From the NCBI GenBank assembly GCA_041401985.1, contig JAWKTE010000027.1:1-33655 (forward strand): a DNA stretch of 33,655 nucleotides, written 5' to 3'. The notes beneath the pieces were generated by a model, which worked only from the letters and a program-made list of their open reading frames with translations, did not search any database and was not told where the DNA came from. The DNA comes from JACKHA01 sp041401985. Its GTDB lineage: Bacteria; Planctomycetota; Phycisphaerae; Phycisphaerales; UBA1924. Positions 16,351-24,858 of the stretch are shown in pieces. Each line of letters starts with the position of its first letter. Position 1 is the stretch's first letter. The position numbers and the translations under genes were made by a program.

Positions 16351-16387
16351 CCTCTGCGTGCTCGGCGCCTCGGCGGTGAGTCCTGAC
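16351..16387. repeat. CACCGC-family element, solo right arm (copy F)
   Basis: cctctgcgtgctcggcgcct followed by cggcggtgagtcctgac matches the right arm of copy A (ctcggcgcctctgcggtgagtcc). No left arm is seen. It lies in the convergent gap between the cupredoxin gene end (16309) and the aminotransferase gene end (16425). Confidence 0.6.
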
Positions 16388-16424
16388 TTCTTGTCGCGGC
16401 TTGCGCACGCGGCAAGGCCCGCCG

Positions 16425-17678
16425 CTACCGCAGCCCATCCACGAACGCGGCCAGCCGGTCCATCCCCTTGTTGATCTGCTCCTCGGAGCACGCGAAGGAG
16501 ATGCGGATGTGGTTGCCGCCGCACCCGCCGAAGTCCTCGCCGGGCACGACCGCCATCAGCGACTCTTCGAGCAGGGCCTCGGCAAAGTCCAGGGCCGAGC
16601 CGATCGGCGTGCCCTTCGGCGTGACCATGCCGAAGACCTGCGAGATGTCCGGGAACGCGTAGAACGCGCCCTGCGGGCGGACGCACTCCAGGTTCGGAAT
16701 GGCTTCGAGGCGATCGGCGATGAGCGCGGCCCGGGCCGCGAACGCCGTCCGCATCTGCTCGACCTGTTCGGCGCCCTCGGCCAGCGCGACGCGGATGGCC
16801 GGGTACACGAACGCGGTGATGTTCGTGGTCATCTGGCCCTGGATGGTCGCCAGCCCCTTCATCAGGCGCAGGCCGAACTCGCCGGGGCAGGCCGAGTACC
16901 CGGCCCGCCACCCGGTCATCGCGTAGGCCTTCGACAGCCCGTTGACGGTCACGACCCGGTCGGCGATCTCCGGCACGCTGCCGATGGAGAAGTGGGGCGT
17001 GTCGCCGTACACGATCTTCTCGTAGATCTCGTCGGTGATGACCACCAGGTCGGGCGCGGCCGACACGCTCTCGCCCACGACCTTGGCCAAGGCCCGGAGT
17101 TCGGCCTCGCTGTACATCGTGCCCGTCGGGTTGCTCGGCGAGTTGAGCACGAGCGCGCGGCTCTTCGGGCCGATCGCCCCCTTCAACTGCTCGGGCGTCA
17201 CCTTGAAGCCGTCCTCGGGGGTGGTCGGGATCTCAACGACCTTCGCGCCCGCGAGTCGGGCCAGCGGCGCGTACGACACCCATGCCGGGACGGGCAGAAG
17301 CAGTTCCCGAGCCTCCTCGCCGGCTTTGGGCTGGTCGAAGAGGCACTGCATCAGGGCGTAGAGGGCGTGCTTGGCCCCGGCCGAGATCCCGACATGGCTG
17401 CCCGTCAGCCCGACGATGCCGTTTTCCTTGCCCAGTTTCTCGGCGATGGCGCTCCGGGTCGCCGGGTCCCCCAGAGTGGGCATGTACTTGGTCTGCCCGC
17501 CCTCCAGCGCGGCGATCGCGGCCCGCTTGATCGGGTCCGGGGTGTCGAAGTCCGGCTCCCCGGCGGCGAAGGACAGCACGTCCTTGCCATCCGCCTTCAG
17601 GGCCATGGCCCGGTTCATGCACGCCACGGTGACCGAGGGCTGCAGGCCCGTGACCCGGTTCGAGAGAGAAGGAGGCAT
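16425..17678 (-). CDS. Class I/II pyridoxal-phosphate aminotransferase, aspartate aminotransferase type
   Basis: 417 residues of typical length for the AspC I-gamma (Thermus/Bacillus-type) subgroup. Fold-type I marks are all present: FAAGEPDFDTPDPIK, TKYMPTLGDP, GISAGAKHALY, VLNSPSNPTG (Asn183), TDEIYEKIVYG (Asp216 holds the PLP nitrogen), NGLSKAYAMTGWRAGY (Lys250, Schiff base) and IRISFACSEE near the end. It likely moves an amino group between aspartate and 2-oxoglutarate. Prephenate or tyrosine transamination is possible in this subgroup and would link to pheA in the same window, but that cannot be decided here. The start at 17678 was chosen because the open frame upstream gives no family similarity. 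Cytoplasmic. Confidence 0.92.
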   Translation of the reverse strand: MPPSLSNRVTGLQPSVTVACMNRAMALKADGKDVLSFAAGEPDFDTPDPIKRAAIAALEGGQTKYMPTLGDPATRSAIAEKLGKENGIVGLTGSHVGISAGAKHALYALMQCLFDQPKAGEEARELLLPVPAWVSYAPLARLAGAKVVEIPTTPEDGFKVTPEQLKGAIGPKSRALVLNSPSNPTGTMYSEAELRALAKVVGESVSAAPDLVVITDEIYEKIVYGDTPHFSIGSVPEIADRVVTVNGLSKAYAMTGWRAGYSACPGEFGLRLMKGLATIQGQMTTNITAFVYPAIRVALAEGAEQVEQMRTAFAARAALIADRLEAIPNLECVRPQGAFYAFPDISQVFGMVTPKGTPIGSALDFAEALLEESLMAVVPGEDFGGCGGNHIRISFACSEEQINKGMDRLAAFVDGLR

Positions 17679-18048
17679 GGGGCTAGGGTAGCGACGGCCA
17701 CTCTCCGGCGACTCGGGCTTTCCGCGAAAGGCCTTTTCGGGCGGTCGGGGTGGGCCAGGCCGGCTGCGGACTGAGCCCCCCTGTTTGGGGCGAGGGATTT
17801 CCGGGCTGGCGGGGTTGTCCACCGCCCGTACACCGCCCCGCCGACAGGTGCGCGCACCCTTGCCCGTCCGGGCCTCCGAGCCTAACCTTCAGACTCTCCG
17901 GACAGATGCGTCCGGGGTTTGTGCGTCGACGGGGAAGGTCGTTCTGCGTGGTTCCCCCGCGGCGAGTCGTTTCCATCCAAGAGTCCCGGTTCACAGACGG
18001 CTTTGGCCGCCTCTCGGCGGCGGCCCCAACGCGAGCACCAGACCACCC
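17679..18048. other. Divergent promoter region and rpsO leader, no gene seen
   Basis: 370 bp between the minus-strand aminotransferase gene and rpsO. A weak plus-strand promoter candidate is ttgccc (17860-17865), then 17 nt, then taacct (17883-17888). That would give a leader of about 150 nt with small hairpins, for example gccgc-ctctc-gcggc near 18007-18022. S15 is known to repress its own translation through leader structures in several bacteria, so an autoregulatory leader is possible but not shown. Confidence 0.35.
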
Positions 18049-18318
18049 ATGCCGCTTTCAATCGATCAGAAGCAGACGATCGTCCCTGAAGCCCGCCGCC
18101 ACGACACCGACACGGGGTCGCCCGAGGTCCAGATCTCGCTGCTGACCCAGCGGATCCGCGACGTGTCGGAGCACCTGCAGAAGCACCGCCACGACGCCCA
18201 CGGGCGGCGCGGGCTGATCATGATGGTCTCGCGGCGCAACCGCCTGCTCCGGTACCTGTCTCGCACGAACCGCGAGGCGTATCTGGAGCTGATCAAGCGC
18301 CTGAACCTGCGTAAGTGA
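18049..18318 (+). CDS. rpsO: 30S ribosomal protein S15
   Basis: 89 residues, the usual length. Marks: HDTDTGSPEVQISLLTQRI, HLQKHRHDAHGRRGL, VSRRNRLLRYL and a Lys/Arg-rich end. S15 binds 16S rRNA helices h20-h22 early in assembly of the small-subunit platform. It is followed by a strong terminator and then pnp, an arrangement conserved in many bacteria. Confidence 0.98.
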   Translation: MPLSIDQKQTIVPEARRHDTDTGSPEVQISLLTQRIRDVSEHLQKHRHDAHGRRGLIMMVSRRNRLLRYLSRTNREAYLELIKRLNLRK

Positions 18319-18325
18319 TACCCGA

Positions 18326-18357
18326 GGCCCGTGGGCGAGACCCCGCGGGCCTTTTTT
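18326..18357 (+). terminator. Intrinsic terminator of rpsO
   Basis: ggcccgtggg / cccgcgggcc (10 bp, one G-U) with a 6-nt loop and a run of six T, 8 nt after the stop. Confidence 0.92.
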
Positions 18358-18607
18358 CGTTCGCCGTGCTCGTCTGCACGGCACGCTGTGGCAGCCCTGG
18401 GCGTGAGCGCCGGCTGCCGTTCCGCAAGGGCCCACCCGGCCGAAGCGGCAGCAGGCAACGCGCGGCTCCCTCCCGCCGGTCCGAGGCATCGAGCCTCCCG
18501 GCCCCGGTCGAGCCGGCCGCGTGTTGCCCCCTGCCTCTGGCGTGACCGGGTCGGCCGAGTCAAGCGCATCGCGACGGGCCAGACGGCTTTCCGCGATCGC
18601 ACAAGGG

Positions 18608-18625
18608 CGCCGGCGCTCGCCGGCG
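18608..18625 (+). promoter_or_regulatory. Hairpin immediately upstream of the pnp ribosome site
   Basis: cgccggc / gccggcg (7 bp) with a gctc loop ends 4 nt before the GAGG ribosome site (18630-18633) of pnp. In enterobacteria the pnp leader is cut by RNase III and then controlled by PNPase. A similar role here is only a suggestion. The rest of 18358-18641 shows no gene. Confidence 0.35.
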
Positions 18626-18641
18626 AGTAGAGGCTGTGTCA

Positions 18642-20933
18642 ATGTCTGACATTCTGGGTGATCGGTTCGTCAAGGTCGAGCGCGAGATCGGCGGACGCAC
18701 GCTGTCGTTCCAGACCGGCGTGGTCGCGAAACTGGCGTCGAGCGCCGTGATCGCGACCTACGGCGAGTCCACGGTGCTGGCGACCTGTGTGCGGGCCAAG
18801 CCCCGCCCCGGGCTGGACTTCTTCCCGCTGCAGGTGGACTACCGCGAGAAGCTGCCGGCCGCGGGCAAGTTCCCCGGCGGGTTCCGCAAGCGGGAGGGGG
18901 CCCCGAACGAGAAGGAAGTCCTGACGATGCGGATGATCGACCGCCCGATCAGGCCGCTCTTCCCGGACGGGTTCATCGACGAGGTCCAGGTCCAGTGCTG
19001 GGTCATGAGCCACGATACCGAGAACGACACCGACGTGCTGGCGGGCACCGCGGCGTCGGCGGCCCTGCACATCTCCGACGCCCCGTTCGAGGGTCCGATC
19101 GCCACCGTCCGCGTCGGGCGCATCCACACCGATGACGGCGCGGTCTTCGTCCTCAACCCGACGACGACCCAGCTCGAGTATTCCGATCTGGACCTCGTGC
19201 TCGCCGGGCACAAGGACGGGATCAACATGATCGAGGTGGGCGCGGCCGAGATCGACGAGGTCTCGATGGTCGCCGCCATCGACTTCGGCTACCAGGCCAT
19301 CCTCGAGATCTGCGACATGATCGAGGAACTCCGCTCGAAGGCCGGGCAGCCCAAGACCGAGTGGAACTCCTCGCTCCCGCCCGATGAGATCATGGAGAAG
19401 GTCAAGAAGGCGTGCGAGAAGGACCTGCTCGCGGCCCGCCAGATCCCCGGCAAGGCCGACCGCAGCGCGAAGGTCGATGAGATCCGCGACGCCCTGCTCG
19501 AGAAGCACTTCGCCGAGAACGTCTCGGGCACCTACGGCGTGTGGGCCGAGTCTGCCAAGGCCCGGGCCCAGGCCAAGGAGGCGTTCCGTCGCCTCGAGAA
19601 GAAACTGACGCGCCGCCTGATCGTCGAGAAGGGCGTGCGGGCCGATGGGCGTCAGCCGCGCGAGATCCGCCAGATCGTCGGCCAGGTGGGCATGTTCGCC
19701 CGCACCCACGGCTCGGCGTTCTTCCAGCGCGGGGAGACCCAGTCGCTGTGCTCGGTCACGCTCGGCACGTCGAAGGACGAGCAGATCGTCGACGGGCTGC
19801 TGCCCGAGTTCAGCAAGAAGTTCACGCTGCACTACAACTTCCCGCCCTTCTGCACGGGCGAGGCCGGGCGCATCATGGGCCCCGGGCGGCGCGAGGTCGG
19901 GCACGGCGCCCTGGCCGAGCGTTCGCTGATGGGCATCCTGCCCAGCCCGGAGGACTTCCCCTACACCATCCGCGTCGTCTCGGACATCACCGAGTCGAAC
20001 GGCTCGTCGTCGATGGCCAGCGTGTGCGGCGGGTGCCTGGCGCTCATGGACGCCGGCGTGCCCATCAAGGCCACGTGCGCCGGCATCTCCGTCGGGCGCT
20101 TCACCGACGACAAGGGCCAGAACGAACTGTTCGTCACCGACATCATCGGCGAGGAGGACTTCTTCGGCGACATGGACTTCAAGGTCGCCGGCACGCGCGA
20201 CGGCATCACCGGCATCCAGCTCGATCTCAAGGCCCGCGGCCTGTCGGTCAAGCAGATCGAGACCATCTTCGAGCAGGCCCGCCAGGGTCGCCTCGAGATC
20301 ATCGAGACCATGGAGGGCGTGATCGCCGCCCCGCGTGCCGAGATCTCCGTCTACGCCCCGCGGATCGTCACGCTCCAGATCGCCCCGGACAGGATCGGCA
20401 AACTGATCGGCCCCGGCGGCAAGACCATCCGCGCCCTGCAGGACAAGTACGGCGTGACCATCGACGTGGACGACGACGGCACGGTGCAGTTGGCCGCGGT
20501 CGACGGCACCAAGATCGCCGAGGCCCAGGCCGAGATCTCCGCGCTGTGCGAGGAGATCCGCGTCGGCACGATCTACACCGGCAAGGTCGTCTCGACCAAG
20601 GATTTCGGCGCGTTCATCGAGATCGCCCCCGGCACCGACGGCATGTGCCACATCTCCGAACTGGCCGACGGCTACGTCGAGAGCGTCGGCGATGTGGTCA
20701 AGATCGGCGACACGGTGAAGGTCAAGGTCATCCTCGTGGACGACCAGGGGCGCATCAAGTTGTCGATCAAGCAGGCGGCCGATCCCGACGCCGAGCCGGT
20801 TGTGTCCGGCGCGAGCAGCGGCGGCGGACGTGGGCGCGGCGGGGACCGCGGCGATCGAGGCGGGCGTGGGGGTGATCGTGGTGGTGATCGGGGTGGACGC
20901 GGCGGCGACCGCGACCGTCGCCCGCGCGACTGA
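18642..20933 (+). CDS. pnp: Polyribonucleotide nucleotidyltransferase (PNPase)
   Basis: 763 residues. 3'-5' phosphorolytic RNA degradation as a trimer. Two RNase PH-like cores (about 10-220 and 325-545; second core with FSKKFTLHYNFPPFCTGE, GRREVGHGALAERSL and GDMDFKVAGTRDGITG), a KH domain at about 580-635 (RIGKLIGPGGKTIRALQ) and an S1 domain at about 639-708 (TGKVVSTKDFGAFIEI, IKLSIKQA). After residue 720 comes an unusual Arg/Gly/Asp-rich tail (GGRGRGGDRGDRGG and similar). The ATG at 18642 was chosen over the in-frame GTG at 18636 because GAGG lies 8 nt before it. Downstream of rpsO but behind its terminator, so probably separately transcribed in part. Confidence 0.97.
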   Translation: MSDILGDRFVKVEREIGGRTLSFQTGVVAKLASSAVIATYGESTVLATCVRAKPRPGLDFFPLQVDYREKLPAAGKFPGGFRKREGAPNEKEVLTMRMIDRPIRPLFPDGFIDEVQVQCWVMSHDTENDTDVLAGTAASAALHISDAPFEGPIATVRVGRIHTDDGAVFVLNPTTTQLEYSDLDLVLAGHKDGINMIEVGAAEIDEVSMVAAIDFGYQAILEICDMIEELRSKAGQPKTEWNSSLPPDEIMEKVKKACEKDLLAARQIPGKADRSAKVDEIRDALLEKHFAENVSGTYGVWAESAKARAQAKEAFRRLEKKLTRRLIVEKGVRADGRQPREIRQIVGQVGMFARTHGSAFFQRGETQSLCSVTLGTSKDEQIVDGLLPEFSKKFTLHYNFPPFCTGEAGRIMGPGRREVGHGALAERSLMGILPSPEDFPYTIRVVSDITESNGSSSMASVCGGCLALMDAGVPIKATCAGISVGRFTDDKGQNELFVTDIIGEEDFFGDMDFKVAGTRDGITGIQLDLKARGLSVKQIETIFEQARQGRLEIIETMEGVIAAPRAEISVYAPRIVTLQIAPDRIGKLIGPGGKTIRALQDKYGVTIDVDDDGTVQLAAVDGTKIAEAQAEISALCEEIRVGTIYTGKVVSTKDFGAFIEIAPGTDGMCHISELADGYVESVGDVVKIGDTVKVKVILVDDQGRIKLSIKQAADPDAEPVVSGASSGGGRGRGGDRGDRGGRGGDRGGDRGGRGGDRDRRPRD

Positions 20934-20956
20934 TCGACCAACAGGAACCCAGCACC

Positions 20957-20985
20957 AAAGGCCCGCGCGAGCGGGCCTTGTTCAT
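20957..20985. terminator. Terminator after pnp, probably bidirectional
   Basis: aaggcccgc / gcgggcctt (9-bp perfect stem) with a gcga tetraloop and gttcatt after it. It sits between pnp and the convergent DUF2934 gene. Confidence 0.8.
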
Positions 20986-20995
20986 TGGCGGACGC

Positions 20996-21355
20996 CTATC
21001 GATCGCCCTGATCGGACTGGCCCTCAGCCAGCAACTCACGCTCGGCCTGCAGCCAGTCCACCGCGGCGTTGCCGTCGCCCCCGCCGCGGCGGAGCCAGAT
21101 CTCGTAGGCGCGGCGTTCGATCTGCTCGGGCGTGGGGCGGTGGATCGCGCCATCGTGGATATGGCGCACGCCGCGATCGGTCGCGCCGGGCTTGATCTCG
21201 GTCGCGTGCGGCTGGGGATCGGCGTGCGCCGACCCGTGGGCCTTCGCGGCGGGCCGATCGGCGGGTTGGGCGGCTCGACCGGGTGCGGCGACGGGGTTGT
21301 CCGGAGCGGTTCCCGACTCGGCCCGCCGCCTCGTCGTGGTGCTCGTTGCGGCCAT
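20996..21355 (-). CDS. DUF2934 family protein
   Basis: 119 residues. The C-terminal third carries the DUF2934 signature: RRAYEIWLRRGG..DGNAAVDWLQAERELLAE (about residues 80-112). The N-terminal part is Ala/Pro/Thr-rich and looks disordered. An ideal aaggagg ribosome site precedes the start (cacaaggaggaaccc). The function of the family is unknown; members are small, probably soluble proteins. Ends 24 nt from the pnp terminator stem. Confidence 0.82.
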   Translation of the reverse strand: MAATSTTTRRRAESGTAPDNPVAAPGRAAQPADRPAAKAHGSAHADPQPHATEIKPGATDRGVRHIHDGAIHRPTPEQIERRAYEIWLRRGGGDGNAAVDWLQAERELLAEGQSDQGDR

Positions 21356-21375
21356 GGGTTCCTCCTTGTGTTGAA

Positions 21376-21397
21376 ACAGGACTAAAGACTCCTGTTA
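21376..21397 (-). promoter_or_regulatory. Small dyad in the leader of the DUF2934 gene
   Basis: aacagga / tcctgtt (7 bp) with an 8-nt spacer lies 21 nt upstream of the start. It could be a leader hairpin or an operator. No partner regulator is evident. Confidence 0.3.
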
Positions 21398-21500
21398 TGG
21401 AACGCCGCCCATGGCTGGGTTGTTCTGGGCGGGCGACTGAATTCTGGAGGGAGGGCACCCGCTCAGGGGGTCGGTCGGCCCACGCCGGGGCTGGCGGGCG

Positions 21501-22574
21501 TCAGTCGCGGTCGTCGTCGTCGCGTCCGCTGCGGGAGGCGCGGCTGCGAGGGGCAGCCTCGTCGGCCGGCTTCCTGAGGTTCCGGAACTGGAACACCATG
21601 CCGATGATCGCGACGACCGGCCAGGCGATGAGCCACTTGAGGCTGGCGTGGTCGCCGCTGGTGAGCCACTGGCGTCCGGGCAGTTCCATGGCCTCGCCCA
21701 GCCACGCGAGCGAGGCGAGCCAGATGGCCGAGCCGGCCAGGCTGGTGAGCATGGCGGCGGAGCGGTGCGGCATGGCCAGGCCGATGAGGGCGCCGCCGGC
21801 GAGGCCGACGATGACGAAGCCGGCGAGCACGACCCGCTGGGCCGCGTCCAGCGCGTTCCACTGGCGGACGAACGAGCGCCACACGTCGTGCACGAACGCG
21901 CGCACGCGGTCGGCGGCCTCTTCGACCGCGCCCGCAGTCTCCTCGGACACGAGCGATCGCAAGCCCTGCTCGGTCTGGTCCGCCGCGTCCTCGGCCGAGC
22001 GCCGGGCTTCCTGCTCGGCGATGTCGCGCATCGCCTGTTCGAGCGTGTCTTCCGCGGACTCGGCGTTCTCGCCTTCGGCGCCCGCCTCGCCGCCATCGGG
22101 CGCCCACTCGACGATCGGCGCGAGCCCCTCGGGCGTCTGCATGTCGCTGGGCGGCGGGGCGACGTTGACGTAGACAAGGCCGCCGAGGGCCGCCGCCGCC
22201 CCGATCACGCCGGCCCCGGCGATGACCATCGCAAACCTGAACAGCAGCACGGCCGCGACCAGCCCGACGATCCCGCCGATCGCCATGCCGACCAGGTGCC
22301 CGGGGAAGCCGGCGATGGCGGTCACGCCGATCGTCGGGGCCAGCACGGAGCCGAGGCCCGCGCCGCCCGCGAGGCCGAGCACAGCCATCGCAAACTTGAC
22401 GATCCGCCCGCCGAGGACCCACAGCAGCAGCCCAGCGATGAGGCCCACGACCGCCGGGGCGTGCAGGCCCAAGGGAAGGGTGGAGACGCCGTGGGCGACG
22501 GCCTGGCCATCGACCGGGACGGGCGCGGGCGCAACCGGAGGCATGGTCCCGAGTTGGACGAGTTCGAACAGCAC
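21501..22574 (-). CDS. Multi-spanning membrane protein with acidic, helix-forming central segment
   Basis: 357 residues with a GTG start at 22574 (an ATG at 22544 is the alternative; neither has a clear ribosome site). Layout: three or four Gly-rich hydrophobic helices between about 38 and 138 (AVVGLIAGLLLWVLGG, GIVGLVAAVLLFRFAMVIAG), an acidic Glu/Ala-rich predicted helical stretch at about 155-235, three more hydrophobic helices at about 248-335, and a charged tail with KPADEAAPRSR and DDDDRD. The first part resembles DUF4203/TMEM198-like Gly-rich membrane bundles, but the match is by eye. Function unknown. It is divergent from pheA across a gap that is mostly a palindromic repeat. Confidence 0.65.
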   Translation of the reverse strand: MLFELVQLGTMPPVAPAPVPVDGQAVAHGVSTLPLGLHAPAVVGLIAGLLLWVLGGRIVKFAMAVLGLAGGAGLGSVLAPTIGVTAIAGFPGHLVGMAIGGIVGLVAAVLLFRFAMVIAGAGVIGAAAALGGLVYVNVAPPPSDMQTPEGLAPIVEWAPDGGEAGAEGENAESAEDTLEQAMRDIAEQEARRSAEDAADQTEQGLRSLVSEETAGAVEEAADRVRAFVHDVWRSFVRQWNALDAAQRVVLAGFVIVGLAGGALIGLAMPHRSAAMLTSLAGSAIWLASLAWLGEAMELPGRQWLTSGDHASLKWLIAWPVVAIIGMVFQFRNLRKPADEAAPRSRASRSGRDDDDRD

Positions 22575-22627
22575 GGCGTCTGGGGACTGTAGTGGGAGTT
22601 CCGGGTCGGGCGTTCCGGGTATCGCTT

Positions 22628-22776
22628 GGGAACGCGAGGGACGCGAAGGGACGCGAAGGGACGCGAGGGGAATGCGAGCCAGACCCGTCAGGGCTGGCTA
22701 CCCAGTGCCGCGTTGGTTCGGGTCTTGTGTCCGGCGTCCCGAGCCCTCGCGGTCCTTCGCGACCTTCGCGTTCCCC
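22628..22776. repeat. GGGACGCGAA-family palindromic element (copy C)
   Basis: The left arm (22628-22670) is four tandem 10-nt units, gggaacgcga then gggacgcgaa twice then gggacgcgag. The right arm (22744-22776) is the inverted series ccctcgcggt, ccttcgcga, ccttcgcg, ttcccc with 9-10-nt spacing. About 73 bp lie between the arms. It occupies most of the 246-bp divergent gap between the membrane-protein gene and pheA, so it overlaps their promoters or leaders. Confidence 0.82.
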
Positions 22777-22820
22777 GGACTGGTGGAGATCCGCCGCCCA
22801 AGGGCCGATAGTCTCACGCG

Positions 22821-24110
22821 ATGGCCAAGCGTTCGGCAAAGAAGGCGGGCAAGGCCCAGGCGGGGCCGCGCCGTTCCCGCGCGGGTGGGACTCGCGCGGC
22901 CAGCAGCGAGCCCAACGGCGCGCCCGACGCCCCTCCCCCCGGCGCCTCCACCCCCGCCCCCGACAAGGCCGGCACCGATCGCTCGCCGATCCCCGGCGGC
23001 GAGGCCCGCCTTGGCGAGCTCCGCGAGCGCATCGACGCCGTCGATTCCCGCCTGGTCGAACTGCTCAACGAGCGGGCCTCGCTCGTGGTCGATGTCGGAC
23101 GCGTCAAGCGCGGGTCGGACATTCCCGTCTACGCCCCGCATCGTGAGGCCGAGGTTCTTGGGCGGGCCATCGCCATGAACCACGGCCCGCTGCCGGATCG
23201 CACTATCGAAGCGATCTACCGTGAACTCATGTCCGGCTCGTTCGCGCTCGAGCAGCCGCTGCGGATCGGGTACCTCGGCCCCGCCGGGTCGTACTCGCAC
23301 CAGGCGGCCATGAAGCACTTCGGCTCGTCCGTCGCGTTCGAGGACCTGCACGAGATCCGCGGCGTGTTCACCGAGGTCGTCCGCGGGCACGTGCATTACG
23401 GGCTGGTGCCCATCGAGAACTCGACCGGCGGCGGCATCGCCGAGACGCTCGACGCGTTCCGCGAGGTCGCGGGCAAGATCGTCGTGTACGCCGAGGTCCA
23501 GTTGGCGGTGCACCACGCGCTGCTGGCCAACTGCGAACCGAGCAGAGTTCGGCGGATCCACTCGAAGCCCGAGGCCCTGGGCCAGTGCCGCATGTGGCTG
23601 GCGACGCAGTATCCGAAGGCTGAACTGATCGCGGCCCCGAGCACGAGCCGGGCCGTGCAGATCGCGATCGAGGAAGACCAGATGGCCCGGAAGATCGGGG
23701 CCGAGCCGGGCTCGGCGGCGATCGCGTCGTCGCTGGCGGGGCAGTTGTACGGCCTGAAGGTCGCGTTCCCGCGCGTCGAGGACGATCCCAACAACGTCAC
23801 GCGGTTCCTGATCATCAGCCGCCAGAAGGCCAAGCCCAGCGGCGACGACAAGACGGCGCTGATGTTCAACACCGCCGACAAGCCGGGCGCGCTGGTGGAG
23901 GTGCTCAGCGTGTTCGACCGGGCGGGCGTGAACCTGACGCACATCGACAAGCGCCCAAGCGGGCGGATGAACTGGGAGTACACGTTCTTCGTGGACGCCC
24001 AGGGGCACGTTGATGCCCAGCCTCTGGCCGGGGCGATCAAGGAGGCGAGCACGCACTGCAAGGACCTGACGGTGCTGGGGAGTTTCCCGCGGAGCCGGCG
24101 GATCTTGTAG
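22821..24110 (+). CDS. pheA: Bifunctional chorismate mutase / prephenate dehydratase (P-protein)
   Basis: 429 residues. A 60-residue Lys/Pro/Ala-rich N-terminal extension is followed by an AroQ chorismate mutase domain (about 62-140: LRERIDAVDSRLVELLNERA), a prephenate dehydratase domain (about 147-325: GYLGPAGSYSHQAA, VPIENSTGGGIAETLD, NNVTRFLII) and an ACT regulatory domain (about 340-425: KPGALVEVLSVFDRAGVNLTHID). It turns chorismate into phenylpyruvate for phenylalanine synthesis, and the ACT domain normally gives feedback inhibition by phenylalanine. The ACT motif reads DKRPS where ESRP is usual. Domain order is standard. The gene is convergent with ispF, 29 bp apart, without an evident terminator between them. 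Confidence 0.96.
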   Translation: MAKRSAKKAGKAQAGPRRSRAGGTRAASSEPNGAPDAPPPGASTPAPDKAGTDRSPIPGGEARLGELRERIDAVDSRLVELLNERASLVVDVGRVKRGSDIPVYAPHREAEVLGRAIAMNHGPLPDRTIEAIYRELMSGSFALEQPLRIGYLGPAGSYSHQAAMKHFGSSVAFEDLHEIRGVFTEVVRGHVHYGLVPIENSTGGGIAETLDAFREVAGKIVVYAEVQLAVHHALLANCEPSRVRRIHSKPEALGQCRMWLATQYPKAELIAAPSTSRAVQIAIEEDQMARKIGAEPGSAAIASSLAGQLYGLKVAFPRVEDDPNNVTRFLIISRQKAKPSGDDKTALMFNTADKPGALVEVLSVFDRAGVNLTHIDKRPSGRMNWEYTFFVDAQGHVDAQPLAGAIKEASTHCKDLTVLGSFPRSRRIL

Positions 24111-24139
24111 CCGGATGCAGCGCCCGCGTCGTGCGCGCT

Positions 24140-24688
24140 TCACGCCCGCAGCAGCAGCAGCGCCACCGCGTGCGCCTCGACCGCTCGCCCCTCGCCCACG
24201 GCGTCGACCCGCTCGTGCGTCTTGCCCTTGACGTTGACGCGCGAGGCGTCGAGCCCGAGCATGGCCGCGATCGAGGCCCGGACCTCGCCCTTCCGCGGGC
24301 CGAGTTTCGGGCGCTCCAGCACCACCGTCGCGTCGATGTTCCCGATCTCGTAGCCGGCCGCCCGCACGCAGCGCGCGGCCTCCTCCAGGAACACGCGCGA
24401 GTCGCCCGACTCGTGGCGCGGGTCGTCGTCCGGGAACAGTTGGCCGATATCCGGCGCGCCGATCGCCCCGAGCAGGGCGTCGGTGATCGCGTGGAGCAGC
24501 GCGTCCGCGTCGGAGTGCCCGACCGGCCCGACGGCGACGCCGTCGACGGCCGGGGACTCGAACCGCACGCCGCCGAGGATCAGCGGACGCCCCTTTCCAG
24601 TGGGCGTCAGCGGCTCGAGGCGGTGCAGGTCGTAGCCAAGCCCGACGCGGAAGGGGGGCGCAGGTGGGCTGGCGGGGGCGTCGGGCAT
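24140..24688 (-). CDS. ispF: 2-C-methyl-D-erythritol 2,4-cyclodiphosphate synthase
   Basis: 182 residues. Zinc ligands are visible as Asp20 and His22 in GYDLHR and His66 in the ALLHAITDALLGA segment. LILGGVRFES, GHSDADALLHA, DIGQLFPD and the late VNVKGKTHE..GEGRAVEAHA block complete the family pattern. It forms cyclodiphosphate in the MEP route to isoprenoids and acts as a trimer in the cytoplasm. The start at 24688 was chosen since residues encoded further upstream are Arg/Thr-rich and run across a terminator hairpin. No other MEP gene is in the window. Confidence 0.96.
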   Translation of the reverse strand: MPDAPASPPAPPFRVGLGYDLHRLEPLTPTGKGRPLILGGVRFESPAVDGVAVGPVGHSDADALLHAITDALLGAIGAPDIGQLFPDDDPRHESGDSRVFLEEAARCVRAAGYEIGNIDATVVLERPKLGPRKGEVRASIAAMLGLDASRVNVKGKTHERVDAVGEGRAVEAHAVALLLLRA

Positions 24689-24776
24689 CGCCGCAAGTCT
24701 ATTGATCGTCCGGCGGCGGGCGGTGTTACCTCGGCGTCCGTGGGGCCACGAAGTTGGCGTGGTCCGAAACGGCACA

Positions 24777-24802
24777 CGGGCCCGGGAATCCACCCGGGCC
24801 CG
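24777..24802 (-). terminator. Terminator of the PEP-CTERM protein gene
   Basis: cgggcccggg / cccgggcccg (10-bp perfect) with a 6-nt loop lies 57 nt past the minus-strand stop at 24859. The minus-strand side continues tgtgccgtttcg, only weakly T-rich. Confidence 0.65.
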
Positions 24803-24858
24803 CGTCGAGAAGGATGACATGACTGGGCCGGGTCGATCAGCCGACGGCCGGAACGTAC

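Noticed and set aside
18636..18641. GTG at 18636 as the pnp start
   Set aside because: It lies only 2 nt from the GAGG ribosome site; the ATG at 18642 has proper 8-nt spacing and gives the usual N-terminus.
18639..20651. Very long open frame antisense to pnp (about 670 codons), and similar long antisense frames over rseP, the permease and others
   Set aside because: These follow from high GC at third codon positions. Their translations are Leu/Asp/Arg-rich without domains, while the sense strand encodes clear conserved proteins.
20820..20930. The GGNCGN-rich stretch at the end of pnp as a non-coding DNA repeat
   Set aside because: It is in frame and ends at the pnp stop; the repetition reflects the Arg/Gly/Asp tail codons.
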